Below the pieces are notes generated by a model that was not told where the DNA came from, ran no database searches, and saw only the letters and a program-made list of their open reading frames with translations. A stretch of DNA of 64,000 nucleotides, from the NCBI RefSeq assembly GCF_001411555.2, contig NC_049907.1:35919866-35983865 (forward strand), in the 5' to 3' direction. The translations under genes were made by a program, and so were the position numbers. Source of the stretch: Juglans regia. Its lineage: Eukaryota; Streptophyta; Magnoliopsida; Fagales; Juglandaceae. Position 1 is the stretch's first letter. The number at the start of each line of letters is the position of its first letter. Positions 11,764 through 25,977 of the stretch are shown here, one piece after another.

Positions 11764-12122
11764 AGGTTTAGCTATCTTGAAAGTTGAATAAAATATTGTT
11801 AGCATATATAATTTTTTAATATTATTCATGTTTTAAGATTTGAAAAAGTTGAATTATTTATTATATTTTATTTAAAAATTTAAAAAAACTGTAATAATTA
11901 GATCAAACAATATGATATGAGTTGAAATGATTTTTAAATTGATCGTTAAGAATTATCTCATCTCATACAGAGGTGATGATCTCACTACTATCTTATATCA
12001 TATTATCTTATCTCATCTAGTTTTAACTAATAATCTCATTATTATTTATAAATTATTTCTCATTATTATTTATAAATCATCTCAACTCATTTTTATATTT
12101 TACACTATCCAAACGGACTTTT
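11764..12122. repeat. AT-rich MITE-like repeat
   Basis: The block holds several ATCTCATCTCA phrases, a GTTGAATAAAATATTGTTAG phrase and ends in CACTATCCAAACGGAC, a TIR-like end. It looks like one or two old MITEs; no matching left end or target duplication was found. Confidence 0.45.
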
Positions 12123-14919
12123 AATAGAAAAGCATAAAAATGTTAAAATATATCTGTTACCAAAGTAAATGCACGTAACCTAGCTACGTCCATATTTGGG
12201 TTCGATCGATGGTAGTTAATTAGGTATATATATGACAAGACAAGTGATCAGTTATATATGAGTAATTTATAATTTGGTTGTACGTAAAGTTTGTAAAAAG
12301 TTATCTGGGACGTTCAAATTATATATATATATATATATATAATCTCTATTATAATAAATGACTATTTAACTGTAAATAATAATTTTTATTATTTTTTTGT
12401 TAATTTTTATTGTTTTTTCGTTAAGTCTGTTAAATCTCGTTTTATCAAAAAGTCCTTAAGACACTTGACTATTTAACGTGTAGCTTCCGTGTAGAATTTA
12501 ATAAAGGATCATGTTTCATCAAAAAGTTTTTAAAACTCTTGACTATTTGACGTGTCACGTGTAATTTCATTGTAGAATTTAATGATAGATCATGTTTTAC
12601 CAAAAGGTCCTTAATAGCCCCGCGATGCACATGAATTGATGTCTCTTTTCATGTCTTTTTTGTTTTGACAGTGTACTCAATTTCATTTCTTTTTGTTTCA
12701 ATTTTTTTAAATAAAAAAATTAAAATGAGTTTACTCTTTAAAAGTAAATAGATAATCTAATATGGATGCAGATCAATACTCATACTTTGCTAAAGTTTAG
12801 ATTTTTTTTTTATCTTTATTTTTTGCATTTCTTTAGCATTGTATTTTTTTTTCCAGACAAATAAGTTACTGACTTTCACTTTTGTTTTTATTTAAATCAT
12901 TATGTTAGGTGCACCCCGAGACTAAAGTAGAGCAGGGAATTACCAATCATGTTCAGGGAATTACCAATCATGTTCAGTAATGAATCTAACAAATCCTTGG
13001 AAGGCAGTACATGTATGATTATAAAGCATCTCACATATATACATTACTCCACACAGCAACATGCCGTTTAAGCTGTGTTCTCCAAATTTGTTGTAGTTCT
13101 ACAACCCATCTTAATCCACACAGCATGGTGTCTCATAGTTACTTGAAAAAACCATGTATAATAACACAATTAGCCAATAAAAAACATTAATTTCCTAGCT
13201 ATTAGGACATTACTATAGCAAATAAAATCAAATTGGTGATTAATATGGTTTTGGGAGATTAACCTACTGCCTAGCTAAAACTGATCCCATATCCAACCAC
13301 TTTGATTTCATACAACTATTCCCAAATGTTCATATTGTGGTTCCACCAATTTATGAATCATCCAAATACACATTTAAATAAGTATAATATCGATCTATGC
13401 TAGGCCACATTGGAGTTGCTGATTCAAAAATCTGTTTGGAAGAGGAAAAGATCAAGCAATTTTCAATGGCTACTCCACTTGCACCGGAAAATATCCATGA
13501 CAAGAAAGCAGCAAAAAGGACTGGTACTAAATAAAGTGTTTTATTTATTCAGGCTCAAGAAAAGAGGAGGCAACCTTTTTAACTTTCACACACACACACA
13601 CACGCATATATATATATATATATGTATATATAATATTAACTGGAGCTACTAGAGCTGCTAAAATGGATCACTTTGTTAGCCTACCTATCAAGAAGGAATA
13701 TCTCCCCTAGCAACATTGAATCAAAGTTTAAAATTCTCAAGTCTACAAGTAAAAGTGTACATAGGGTGATGCATGGAAATGGCAAATGTGAAGAGTTGAC
13801 AAATGCACATTATCTCCCTGACGTGACCATACAATTGATTGAAACAAGAGATTTATATTTACACAGCAATCATGCACTTTATTATATATGTCAACCTACT
13901 CATTGGGGTCTATTTCTCAGAGATCTACATTAACTAAACATCAAGAAAGACTTCTGTACGCTATTGGAGGTGCTAAACAATTGTGGGAAATAAATTCATG
14001 TATGATCATAAATCCACAACATTTTTTGCCATAATCTATAAAGTGCACATCCTACACCATTGGATCGAGGTTGTAGTCATTATTAGATGACTCAGCCCCA
14101 CTTGAAATGTTGCTAAGATTTCTCCCGGGACTTAAGGAAAACTGATGGGATATGAGGAATAGAGAGAGAAGGCATCAAATTAATGAGAAGAACTTATTAC
14201 TAGAAAATACCAACCTAGTAAAGGGATCAACACTTACTGTTGCCTGTTTTTAAAACCAATTATAAATCAATTTGCAAGGTATGCCTGATATGCAGAAATC
14301 GGCAATGGCCTATTATCATCAGTTTTGAAAGGTTTACCTGTGCTTGTTTAACTTTTATGGGGATCTTACAACATTTCCCATCCAACAAAATAGATCATGT
14401 ATATCTTCATTCTGAAGTAAAATTCTGGTTTGAAATGCCCATATTTCATTCTTTTTATACAAGCAAATGTTTCACTCCTACAATGATTTCCTATTTCTCT
14501 TATTTTACTTTTATGAATAAACAAATTTGGCCTCTTATCAAAGTACATATACTTCCTCTCTATCTTATAACACCCATAGATCTACATGTATCTTATATAA
14601 GATACTCCAATTTTATAAGGCAAATCCTCTATATCTTATAACATATTCTAGTGAGTTTCTCATACCCAACTTGATAAGTATCTCATAAAGGATACCTTCT
14701 CATACTCAACTAATTGTTAGAAGTTGCAATTTATACTTGATATATATAACCAAACTCCAAAGCACCTCAACATGAAAATATGTGCAAACAGAACAGAGAT
14801 ATAGGCTAAGCAATCACTATGTATTCAACCAATAACCAAGAATAAATAATGCCAATCTCAGCAAGTCCAACTTTTATACTTACTGTTGTCCAATGTTTGT
14901 AATATCTCACGTATTTATA
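12123..14919. other. Intergenic stretch, left flank of the CACTA element
   Basis: No gene supported. It has (AT)n at 12320-12341 and a CA/TA microsatellite at about 13588-13628. The phrase CAGGGAATTACCAATCATGTT is duplicated in tandem near 12935-12976. The left end of the CACTA element should lie here or further left, but I could not find a CACTACAA start. Confidence 0.5.
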
Positions 14920-17660
14920 TTAGTTGAACTCCTCTTCATCACCACCAAGTGTGAATGACGCACTTCCATGAAATTTGGATGATTGTGAGTTTGCTGAAAC
15001 CTGCAAACCGAATGAAAGTCACTAACATTTGCCTCCCAAGTCTGGTTTAATGAATTCACAAGCTACAAACCATCAAGTAAAGGAAAAAGTATATTCAAAT
15101 TACCCCTTCATAATGAACACAACTCTCTCTGAGTAGTTTTATAACCAAATACATCCACTGCCTTGAATATCTACAACCAATCAAAAGTTAGAACTTAGAA
15201 CTTCCATTCCCAAAACAGAGGCAACTTTGTTTTAAAAACCAGCTTCATTTCCCTACCACTAGTTCTAACACATCCTACCTAAGACGTCCTACACTGCCAC
15301 TAGCAAAATGATCTGGGGCCGTGTTTGAGATTGCCGTGGCCATTGGATTGTTACATCCACAAGAAACCCTTTACAAAAAATTACTGTTGCTCCCAGCAAG
15401 CGAGATCGCTTAGTCTCTCTATGAGACTCGCTATTACCCTCCAACTCAGAGACTTGAAAATTCATTGCTTTCTCAAAATCGGAAAAGCCCCTCCTCATAG
15501 CTTCAATTTCACCCATCATGCTGTCTAGTTTGCTCTTATACATTTCCGCATCACTCTTGTTCCATTCATTTTCCTCCGCTAGCCGCATAAAAGATTTGTT
15601 CTTCTTGATTGAAGGAGAGGGGTGGGGAATGACCATATGCCCCATCCCTTGTACGTACCCTGATTTTAAGCCTAGCTCGTCTTTGAAAATAGCGTCAGCC
15701 GCTTCATCAATGTCCTCTCCAGGATCTTTCTTATTCAATCTCTCTACCATTAGATTCTGAAAATAATTGAATAATAAAACCAGCTATGCAAATAACATTA
15801 TAATGCAATATATAGTCCACCAGTTTTCGAACACATTACTCACGTAATTGTGTTCAGTCGTGTTAGTGATAAATTTGCCCGTCCGTGCTGACCAATGTGT
15901 TTCTTTATAAAATGCGACCATATTAGGGGTCGTCTCCCACTGCCACACATCATGTCAATTAAGGCTCAACCCAACACAGTTTTATTACTTATAGTATAAT
16001 TCAGAATTTGCACAAACCTTCTCTTCCAATATTCGTACAAATGACTTCCTCCCGCCTGTGTGTTTTACCTTTAGCTTTTGTCTGTTCGTAATGTTTCTTC
16101 GAGACTTCTCCTACACGTTTTTAAAGATTTCAAGTCCCATTTATTCAACTATATGAAATTTGTGCAATGGTCTGTAAGGAGCCCTTTTATGGTGATTATG
16201 CCAGAAAAAAACTTGTTGTAAATACTATAAGACAGCAAAAGAAATCATTTGTATATACTTTTTTATATTAAGAGAATAAAAAAGAGAAAATTGGTATCAA
16301 TGAATGGCCTCTCATAGTCCTCTACTAGAGAACTAAACGGGCCTTTGTGCAGAAGCATTAACTAATAACTTCTTGCGCTACGAGTTATTTAGCTCATTTT
16401 CTTGATTTGATATATAGAAACTCAGACAAATAAAGTGCCCATCGTTGCCTAGGCTTTGTTTAAATATATAGGATGGGTATTCTAAGTCCTTTAAATGTGC
16501 TGTAATTCATATTAATCGGCAATTTACACTGATTATATATTAATGGTAATGTTTGCTGCTTCAGGTTAGTAATTACATATTTGGCCTGGCTTTCTCTACA
16601 TTAATATATAATTTTTAATGCTAGCTGCATCCTCCTTTATATAATTATTTATAAAGGCAGCAAAATAAAATCATCTCACAAAAGTACCTGAAACATGTCA
16701 CTTATGCAATGTAAATATAAAATATGCAGAAGCTAAAATAAAAATATGAATATACCTTGAATGCCCTACTTGCCCACATTTCACAAAGTCACTGCCAAGC
16801 ATGTTTTTCCACCATCGATAGCCCACCATGTAGGGCCTCCTCATGTGATTCATATTTCTTGTATACTTTGTGAAGTTCATAATGATATGCATTGTATTTA
16901 TCACACAAATGTGTTTGAACCATTTCACGAACATTGTCTTTTGTCCAATCTAGTACAAAGTCTGCCTGCAAGTTCAATATATTTTTTGTCACATATTGTC
17001 ATCAAATGCACGTTAAAAGAAATGACATAAACATCTACATTTTAATGGGTTACTATAATTAGACATTCCTACCCTAATGCGGTCAACAAGCTCTTACTTC
17101 TCCTCCTTAGGTATAGAACTCCAGCTTGCATGCCTTAGTTCAGCATATACTTTAACGATCCACATGACTCGCCCAGTGAAGATGAAGGCATTTTCACACG
17201 ATGGACCTCGATGGCCATCCTTTACAACCAGAGGAATCTTACCCACCTTCCGGAGACGTTCAAAATGTGTGCATCGCGCAGGCCCTCGGCCCCGTTTCTT
17301 AATGGGTGGAAATATATCTAGAAAAATTATTGTGTTAAACCAATAATTAAAATACAACTCCAAAAACTAGATTAAATGCGCAAAATTTTTCGCATTTATA
17401 AATTGAAGTAAAAGATGCGTAACTGTGTTATAAATGGATGGCATACCTGTATTAATATTCCCCTCTCCACCCTGTGCTGCATCCATGGACTCTTGTACAG
17501 CAGCACCTCCTACGTCCTGAGTCTCTTCATTTGAGTTTGGCTCGTCTCGTAAAATGGTTGTCGGAGGCAATGCTTCTGCCTCTGGGCTGCTAGTGCTACG
17601 TATGATAGGTCTTGAGTGTCGAAGTCGCCCCCTCCTTCCCCTCTTGACAGATTGCCACAT
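14920..17660 (-). pseudogene. Ptta/En-Spm (Transposase_24-type) gene of the CACTA element
   Basis: Second gene of the CACTA element, of the family that includes TNPA/TNP1-like DNA-binding proteins. Phase-consistent exons by GT/AG: 17447-17660, 17073-17317, 16756-16965, 16018-16110, 15844-15939 and 15289-15756, plus a likely final exon 14920-15000 ending in FTLGGDEEEFN. Family hallmarks appear in order: RCTHFERLRKVGKIPLVV (exon 2), LCEMWASRAFK (exon 3), KLKVKHTGGRKSFVRI (exon 4), AFYKETHW (exon 5), and an acidic/coiled-coil-like C-terminal region (exon 6). Two in-frame stops break it: TAA late in exon 2 after KEEK, and TGA in exon 3 after HAWQ. The donor joining exon 6 to the last exon is unclear. 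Confidence 0.75.
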
Positions 17661-20600
17661 CTTTATGGTTGCTGGAATTCAATATACTTTTTAACATGCA
17701 ACCAACAAAAGATGTCAATACTAGTTATAAAACATATTATAACTAAATCGTCTATAATAATTTGGCATTGCCCACTATCTACCATTAGACACTATTTATT
17801 AAAACTGGAATTCTCTTCTAGTATATGGCTATATCACGCTTCTTTATGATTTTAAAACATACAGCTTATCCCTTTGCCTGCATTATTTTAATTGTCTGAT
17901 TTGCATTTGAATCACTTGGTTAAGGGTATGGTTCTCATTGTCAAAAGTTCTTTCTATATATATTGTTTGCCCCTTCATCATTTACTGCTGTTTGGCAGAT
18001 TAAATTTGGCAACTAAAAGTTTTACCAAATATCTATATTAAGGCTGTGAAGGCACATTTGTCGTCATGATGATACTACAATTTAAAAAACCAACATAGAT
18101 TTGTTGTTTACAATGCATTGTTGAGTATATCTAATAGGACCTGCAAATCTAATTTGTCCACTGCCCTTATGCGTATTATTAGTTTTAGTATCAAACTTTC
18201 AACATTGAGTGCATTCAAACTCTGGTTTTGTTTAACAATGCTAAGGTATCAGATTGCTATGTATTAACCATATTTAAAAACAACCAAGAACCTTTACTAA
18301 AAGTCCATCAGCTAGGTAAATAGTACTTGGAAAAGGTATTAAGCAGCATGCAATATTAAAACCACACTTACAATTCCTACAATCATCTAGATTTGTGGTG
18401 CTTTTATACTAAGTTTGTGAGGAAAGATGTAGAGTGTTTACATATGCATGTAGTGCCAGAATATCATGTAACAGGGGGATATGGATTATGCAAACCCATC
18501 AACCAGAGTCCAAGTATAAAACCATTTGCAAACTTATATGAGCATAAATACATCCCCCGGTACAAAAGTAATCCCTACCTCAAATAACAAAAAAATGGCT
18601 GCAAAGAAAACTATGGAAAGACTAGAGTACTATGTATATACCATGTTAAAAGCTGTGTATAGTACTTCTCTAAACCATTTGAAGGGGCCGAAATCAATGG
18701 GCCCCTTCAAAACATGGGGCGCTGGTCACCCGATACTCACCCAGAACAGAGGTCAAGAAAAGAAGCAAGGAGAAGAGAACTAGGGAGAAGAAGAGATGCA
18801 CCTTCAGTTGATGATTAAGTTTGCCCAGACTTGCTCAGGGGATGATTAACTGGAACTTCCTTACCAATTTGGAGACAGCAGAGAATCAGGGAAGGAATAG
18901 GCCTCTGGTTCACCAAATTGCATGTCCTTGTTATACCTTTTGCTTAATTTCCCTCCAGCAAAGTCACTAATCCCTCAATAAAAGGCCAGCTGTCCTTATG
19001 GACCCATGCCGTGTACTTATTTATGGTCTAGAAGTGACCCTTTCTAGCGCCATTTTAGAGCCAATTTGGTGAATACAATTCCCGCCTACTAATTCAAGCT
19101 CTCCTTTCACCTGTGTGTATTTATAATGAAGGAAAAATAATTAGTACCTACATTTACAGCAACGTAGCAAGGAAAACAGTTATAAAATTACTTTAACGTC
19201 CATGAAGATTTAAGCTTTTATTGGAATTTAATCAATGAATTATTATTGTGGCCTTATATCTTAATTTGTATCACAACTTCGATGTGATTAGTGAAAATAC
19301 CATAATAATCAATGGTTAATTAGGGGAAAGGAAATTTAATTTATTTCCTTTCACTATACAAGAACCATCTGTGTGACCAATAAATAATTTAGTTCCAACC
19401 TAATCATAAAACCTCATTTAATGTGTTTACAAATCATCTAAGTAAGTTCAAAACTAAAACCATCTACCTGCAACTATGTTATTTATTTTGTCCTCATATC
19501 TTAATTGGAACGTTGCAAACCCAAGGAAGCATTTTTCCCTTGATAATAGTACCCACTTCCAGCAAGCATCATTTCCCAAATTCCTTGTGTTTTGCATTGC
19601 TCTTTCCAATGGAGAATACTCACCCATAAATCATTGCTAAGAAGGGATGCACATAATTCATTGTTAATTGCCTAGATTGCTCCCCAACAACTATGTCATC
19701 CATACCAAGTGTGTGCATACATTTCATACCATATGTGAAATGGGACATGCAAACCTGACCAAGTGTGTGTTTGCAGTGTGTTTCAGTTACAAATTTGCAT
19801 GACCCATACAGTGTGTTTCAGTTACACATTTACACATCATGGGTGAATTTGTGACATTGACCCCCATTTCATAGCATACTGAACACATTAAGGTACACCC
19901 CCTAGCTGGCAATTCAAATGTGTCCTTCCCACAGACTGACTGCATCATCAATTTGTGCCTCTCCCTTTGATATAGGTGTTCCACAACGTAAGCTCTGAGT
20001 AACCAGGAAAATCTGCACACAATATTAAAACCTTATGAGTTATTAATAACTATGATTGCCTAGCTAACAATCTCAATTGATTGTCAAGTATATACAATTC
20101 AAAACCAGAATTGTAGATGGATCGATTGCTAAACCATCTCATAAGATGCAGATCCACTCCACAAACCATGGATGAGAGGGGAAAATATTACACCATCTTG
20201 GATTTTTGACTTTGTTCCAAAGAAATTACATCGAGTTATGATTTTATCAAAGAAACAGTCCTAGCAGTTTTCAGCTATTTTCTGCACCTTCGCACACCCC
20301 ACATGCATAGCACTGAAATTTAGTACGCACTGTCTTTTACTCAAATTAAATAGTTTGTGGGATGGAACAGATCATGCTAAAAAAACCACAGCTAGCCTAG
20401 ATACCTGCAGAGCCTTAAAGATCTTAATCGATTTACAGCTGCAAGAAAATGTCAGTTGCTTCTTAATGGATATCAAGGTTTTTTTTTTCTCTCTCTCTCT
20501 CTCACATTAGATGAAAAATCTTGTGGCTTGGATACTTTGCTACCGATCAACTAAAATCTCTTAACTTGTCTTACAAAAGAAGAAGCAACGAGAAATCATG

Positions 20601-22000
20601 ATATCCAATACTATTACTGCTCCAAATATAGAATCTGGTCACAACTTTTGATTACCATTCCAAATAGTCCAATTGAGGAACTCATGCAAAATCATACCTT
20701 TAATGGGTCAATCGAAAAGACAACCCTATTTATATATGCAGCTAGCCATTGTAGTTGCAATGGATAAATGGTACAAGGACACTCATGGGTATCCACCAGG
20801 TTCTTTTAAGTCAAATAGAAACAAGACAAGAAATGAGCCGAGTGAATCCAGTGACTGCAGCTTCAGTCTCACATGGCAGCAATGAAGTTCCTCAACTCTC
20901 AAATAGAGTTGAACAATGTCAGCAACTTTTCTATACAGAATAGAAGAGATAGATATGACTTTGCAGGGCATATATGATGGCCATTAGCATCAAAGAGTTT
21001 TGGGTTACATCATTGTGAAGGATTTGTGGGGTCCAAAATGGGGAGATCTAGAATGGCCATATAAGGATTCTAGCACTTGAGCATATTCGTACCTTTCACA
21101 CATATCATTTTCTATCTTCATCCGCTACTCACGTATATGTTATAGGCACACGTATATTGTCCCAACACTAATGTCAACTTTTATATGCATGTTAGATAAA
21201 GTGTATCTAAATTGGGTAAATTCATATACGCTTTATCTACCACGATTTGCTAGTAACTGAAAATCCATCATTCCCTCATTCAGTTAACATCCTTTATTGA
21301 TGTGGACCACTGGCCTCATCATCTCTTTGGGATTCATCATCAATGACATTGGCATATAGTTCCCTTACAAATCTAAAACTAGTGGAAATAGACTTTTCCA
21401 TACAGGTTTTCCCCCAAACCAAGTAAAGATGTATGCTCGGTGCTTAGTCTCATGGCTTGGAGATGTCATCTACAAGCCATGAGACCAAAAAGTCCAACTA
21501 AGTAGAGCTTATGGCTAGTGCCTAGGAAGACATTTATCGCATATGTTGCAGGATGTATCATTTAATTTTTTTCCCTGCTCCCAGCTGCTCCATGGTTTGT
21601 TTTGGGCACCATAAAGGGTATGCCACTCTATTGTATTACTACAAATTATCTCTTGATGAATGAAATGGAAGGTCCTAAGCAGGAAAACCCCATCAACTGG
21701 TCTACACTTACAAGAAAAGGGGATCTTCTACTAGGCTACTGGGTAAAGGTAGAGAGAACCATACTTTACGTAAATATTAAGACAAGACACCAAAGAAAAC
21801 TGCAAACCATGGATTATTTGATAATGAGAACAGGTGCTAGATGTGCATCACTTACAATGTACTACTTTCATTATCAATTTTAGTATTGCGACCCATGATT
21901 CATAAGCATATTGGATTAAACATTGCTGATGATCTTTGTGAAATTGAATAATTTTATAATTCGACTGAAGACTATGTTTATTTGGATAATTAAAAATTCA
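17661..22000. other. Interior of the CACTA element between its two genes
   Basis: No coding region recognised over about 4.3 kb. It contains a tandemly repeated GTGTGTTTCAGTTACA phrase (about 19775-19825), a TC tract near 20490, and a 13-bp perfect hairpin at 21447-21485. It is probably intron or spacer sequence of the element, possibly with further old insertions. Confidence 0.45.
21447..21485. repeat. Short perfect inverted repeat (hairpin)
   Basis: GTCTCATGGCTTG (21447-21459) is followed by its exact complement CAAGCCATGAGAC (21473-21485) with a 13-base loop. It is followed by an A run, not a T run. No function can be assigned. Confidence 0.7.
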
Positions 22001-22400
22001 TACCTAGCTTCGTCGACAATCTCCTCATCTTTTGTGTTTCGAGAATTGAAGTCATGTGCTATCTGTAATTAAGCACGTAGACAAAGTAAGCTACTATACA
22101 TACATATATATATATATATCAATATATTTTCACTATGATTTCTAATACTTACGCTTATAAAAGGGATTGTGAAATGGGAACCATAAAATAAATTCATGAA
22201 AATATATTGTGTAAGCCTGGATCGTTTATAAAAAATGATCTCGGCAATGATAGGGATAAACATCCCTATTTGTCTAGCATAGGGCTTAAACAAATACATA
22301 GGCTCTTAATTCAAAACAATTGTGTATATATGCCCATTGTCATGAGTATATTATGAATTTCAAATTAAAAATCATAATAATCAATACAAATATGACTTAC

Positions 22401-25400
22401 CCTCATCATTATCTGACTCCTCGTGCATATGAGTCTCAGACTCGCTATCGGAGTTATCCTCGTCAAGTGGGTCATCATCAATGAAGACATCATTGTCAAC
22501 TGGTTGGGACGGCTCTTGAACTGATATGATTGATGGATCAACAGGCAAATGCTCTTCATCGACTCGACTCAATGGATCGCCCATGGTTGATTCACTCTCT
22601 AGAATTGGGGGATAGTTGTTCACATTATTGTGGAATTCATCTTCTGTTTCACCCCCCAATGATTCGTCATCATCAATCTCCTCCTCAACATGCCAACTTC
22701 CACCCAATGTCAGATCCGAGAGATAAAATACCTGAGTAGCTTGTCATGCAAGGGCAAAAGGCTCATCTTTATACCATTTCCTAGCAGTATTCACTAACGT
22801 TAAGTGGTCTCTAACACGTATCTCCCTTCTCGGGTCGCCAACGTCATACAAAGCACATTGAAAAATATATACCTTACGCCAACCCATGTAGCGTAATTCT
22901 ATAATATCATGCAACACACCGTAAAAATCAATAGGGGATCCCTGATGCGACCCATGAACCACCACCCCGCTGTTTTGAGTACGACGATGCCTTTCACGCT
23001 TTTTCAAATGAAAGCGAATACCATTCGATATGCATCCGGCATATGATGCTACCCAGGGATCTGGACCACATGCTAATGCATATATGTCATCAGTTATCGC
23101 AGTTGGACTACTTGCACGCAACTCTCGAATCTACCATACAAAATGACAGAAGAAAACTCAGTTATTGTTTTGTTCTTAATTTGTCTGAGGGATACAAATG
23201 GAAACACAAAATATTGGAATCTTACATGAGATCTGAACCACGATGGGAATTCACTCTGGTGCCTACGATCGATGTTATGAGGGTCCTCTTGTTTCATCTT
23301 GTTATAGTGTTCCTTGCATATATGGGAAGCTAATGTAACTAGGAGAGTAAAAAATAAAAATTTAATAACTTAAGGAACTTTCCAAGAATGTTGTACTTAC
23401 TCTATGTATTGCTCAACCTCCGTGCAATTATTAAGTACATACCAACGGGCCTTGGCCATTAGTGTATCTGCTAATTTGTGCGATCTTGCTATCCCCAATG
23501 GTCTTGTCTTTTGTAAGAAAACAGATAAACTAGGCTCACTTCCTGACCCAGTCGAACCGAAAACATCACTATTAGGTTCCTCTCGGTTATATCTAGTCTC
23601 AATATCATTAAGGTACATAGAGCAAAATGTAAGGCACTCGAGATGAAGATATGCCTCAGCTATTGAGCCTTCTGGATAGGCTCTATTGCGGACGTACCGC
23701 TTGAACTTCCCTAAATACCTTTCAAAAGGGTACATCCATCTGTATTGCACGGGTCCTGCCAGTAATGTCTCCTCTGGCAGGTGAACAGCAAGGTGCACCA
23801 TGATATCAAAAAATGGAGGAGGGAATATCATTTCTAGTTTGCAGAGAATGATGGGAATATTTGCCTGAAGTCGATGCAACACTGATATGTTCAAAGTTCG
23901 TGAACACAATTCTTTGAAGAAATAGCTTAAATCTATTAAGGCTTGACGCACATCGGCCCATAAGAACCCATTAATCACAACCGACAACAGTGCTTGAATA
24001 AATATATGACAGTCATGGCTCTTCATTCCACTGATTTTCCCATCACTAACATTGACATACCGAGTAATGTTCGAGGCAAATCCATCAGGGAATTTCACAT
24101 TTGACAACCATGCACAAAACATCATTCTCTCATTCAAATTTAACATGTAGCAAGCAAGACTCATACTAATACGATCGCCATCACGTTGTAAATACAATTC
24201 TTTCCTTAGTCCAAGATTAGCCAAATCCCTGCGCGCATTCGCAGAGTCCTTAGTTTTTCCTTCAATATTCAGCAATGTTCCCAAAATGTTATCGCATATG
24301 TTTTTCTTAATATGCATGACATCCAGGTTATGTCTCAAACCCAACTCTAACAAATATGGAAGCTCAAAAAATATAGATTTTTTAGTCCAATTTAGTTGAT
24401 TGGGCGTTCGTTTCCTCTTCAAATAAGATTTACCAAACTGGGGATATGACAATCCACGTAATTGTTCAATCAAATTCTCTCCCTCGACCCTTGATGGTTG
24501 GACTCGGTGCTCCTCATACACATTAAAAGAATTTTTTTTCCATCTCCAAGTGTGATTTGGGGCCAACCATCGTCGATGACCCATATAGTAATGTTTACGC
24601 CCATAAACCAACCATTGTGAATATGTGTCAGATGTATATGAAGGGCATGCCATCTTGCCCTTTGTGCTCCAACCAGAAAGATTGGCATATGCGGGAAAAT
24701 TGTTTATAGTCCAAAGCAACGCTGCATGCAATCTAAACATTTGCCCACTGTATACATCATAGGTATGAATACCTCTTCCCATAACTCCCTCAACTCATTA
24801 ACAAGAGGGCGCAAGAAAACATCAATATCATTTCCTGGTGCCTTAGGGCCAGGGATTAGCAACGATAACATGGTATATGGATCTTTCATACATGACCAAG
24901 GGGTCAAGTTGTAAGGCACAAGTAGTACCGGCCATATGCTGTGCGGTTTGCTCATGTTATTGAATGGGTTAAACCCATCACTCGCCAAACCAAGTCTAAC
25001 ATTGCGAGGATCTTGGGAAAACCAACCATGTTTTTCATCAAAGTCTTTCCATACCTTAGAATCGGCTGGATGACGCATGCATGTCGGATCGTCAACACGT
25101 GCTTCTACATGCCATCTCATGGTTTAGGCTATCTTCTTTGACATAAATAGCCTCTGTAACCGCGGCTTCAGGGGGAAATATCGGAGAACTTTTTGTGGTA
25201 TTCTCTGTTGCTTACTTGTGCTTACAATCCACCTAAATGCTTTATATTTAGGGCATTCATTGTACTCAACATTTTCCTTCCAAAACAAGGCACAATCATT
25301 TGGGCACACATGTATCTTTTTGTAACTAAAGCCCAAGTCATGCTCTAAGCGATGAGCGTCATTAAATGAGTCAGGGAATAGAGCATGGGGAAATGCAACT

Positions 25401-25977
25401 TGCAGAAGCTTTAAAACCATGTCAAAGGACTTACGGTCCAACCACCAATGCTCTTGATGTGAAGTAACTTGACTATAAATGATAGCTTTGAGAACTTAGC
25501 ACATGAAGGATAAAGTGGATGTCGTGCGTCGGCTACCAAATCCTCAAAATTAAGGTTTGTTGGAGTATTAGAGGTGCATGGTTGATCATTTGTGTTTGCA
25601 TTTTCTTCATTTCTAGTTGAATTATCCATAAACGACCCATGACGAATGTTATCTAACATCTCGTCGAAATCATCAATGTAGTCATTGTAAGCTGATGCAT
25701 TGTCACATTCATCATCAGAAAATGTAGCATCTAGGAACGGATCATTTTCTTCATGGAATATCCATTCCGTATAAGTTGGATCAATCCCAATGATGAACAA
25801 ATGATCTTCAACCGTCAGAAAATAGTGGAAAGCTCTATTTCGGCATCTCCTACATGGACACCTAATGTGATCAGATCCAGGTGTGTGGTCTTGAGCCATA
25901 GCCAGGAATTGTCTAACACCTTCACCATATTCAATGGAATGCAATCTATCTTCGATAAGCATCCAAGCCTTATCCAT
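22401..25977 (-). pseudogene. TNP2-type CACTA transposase, broken
   Basis: Main transposase of the CACTA element, which would bind its ends and cut. From MDKAWML at 25977 the order is: Transpos_assoc domain (CPCRRCRNRAF), TNP2 core (MRWHVEARVDD, GLASDGFNPF, VYSGQMFRLHAALLWTINNF, NLSGWSTKGKMACPS), DUF4218 (LPEETLLAGPVQYRWMYPFE), and, after an intron, DUF4216 (DFYGVLHDIIELRY, KVYIFQCALYD) and an acidic tail ending at a GTAAGT donor (22401). Defects: a frameshift near 25440, an in-frame TAA at 25124, a frameshift near 24780, and a TGA near 22745. A small downstream exon (22004-22062) is possible. Long intact stretches, such as 461 codons over 23397-24782, show the decay is not extreme. Confidence 0.88.

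Noticed and set aside
13088..13108. TTTGTTGTAGTTCTACAACCC as a possible left CACTA end
   Set aside because: Orientation is wrong for a left terminus and the invariant CACTA start is missing.
13397..13551. Exon-like ATG frame (MLGHIGVADSKICLE...) followed by GT...AG
   Set aside because: The implied intron is only about 28 bases, too short for plant splicing, and the downstream sequence runs into a CA/TA microsatellite.
19787..20020. 77-codon Cys-rich minus-strand frame
   Set aside because: The Cys codons derive from repeated GTGTGTTTCAGTTACA phrases; no spacing typical of zinc fingers.
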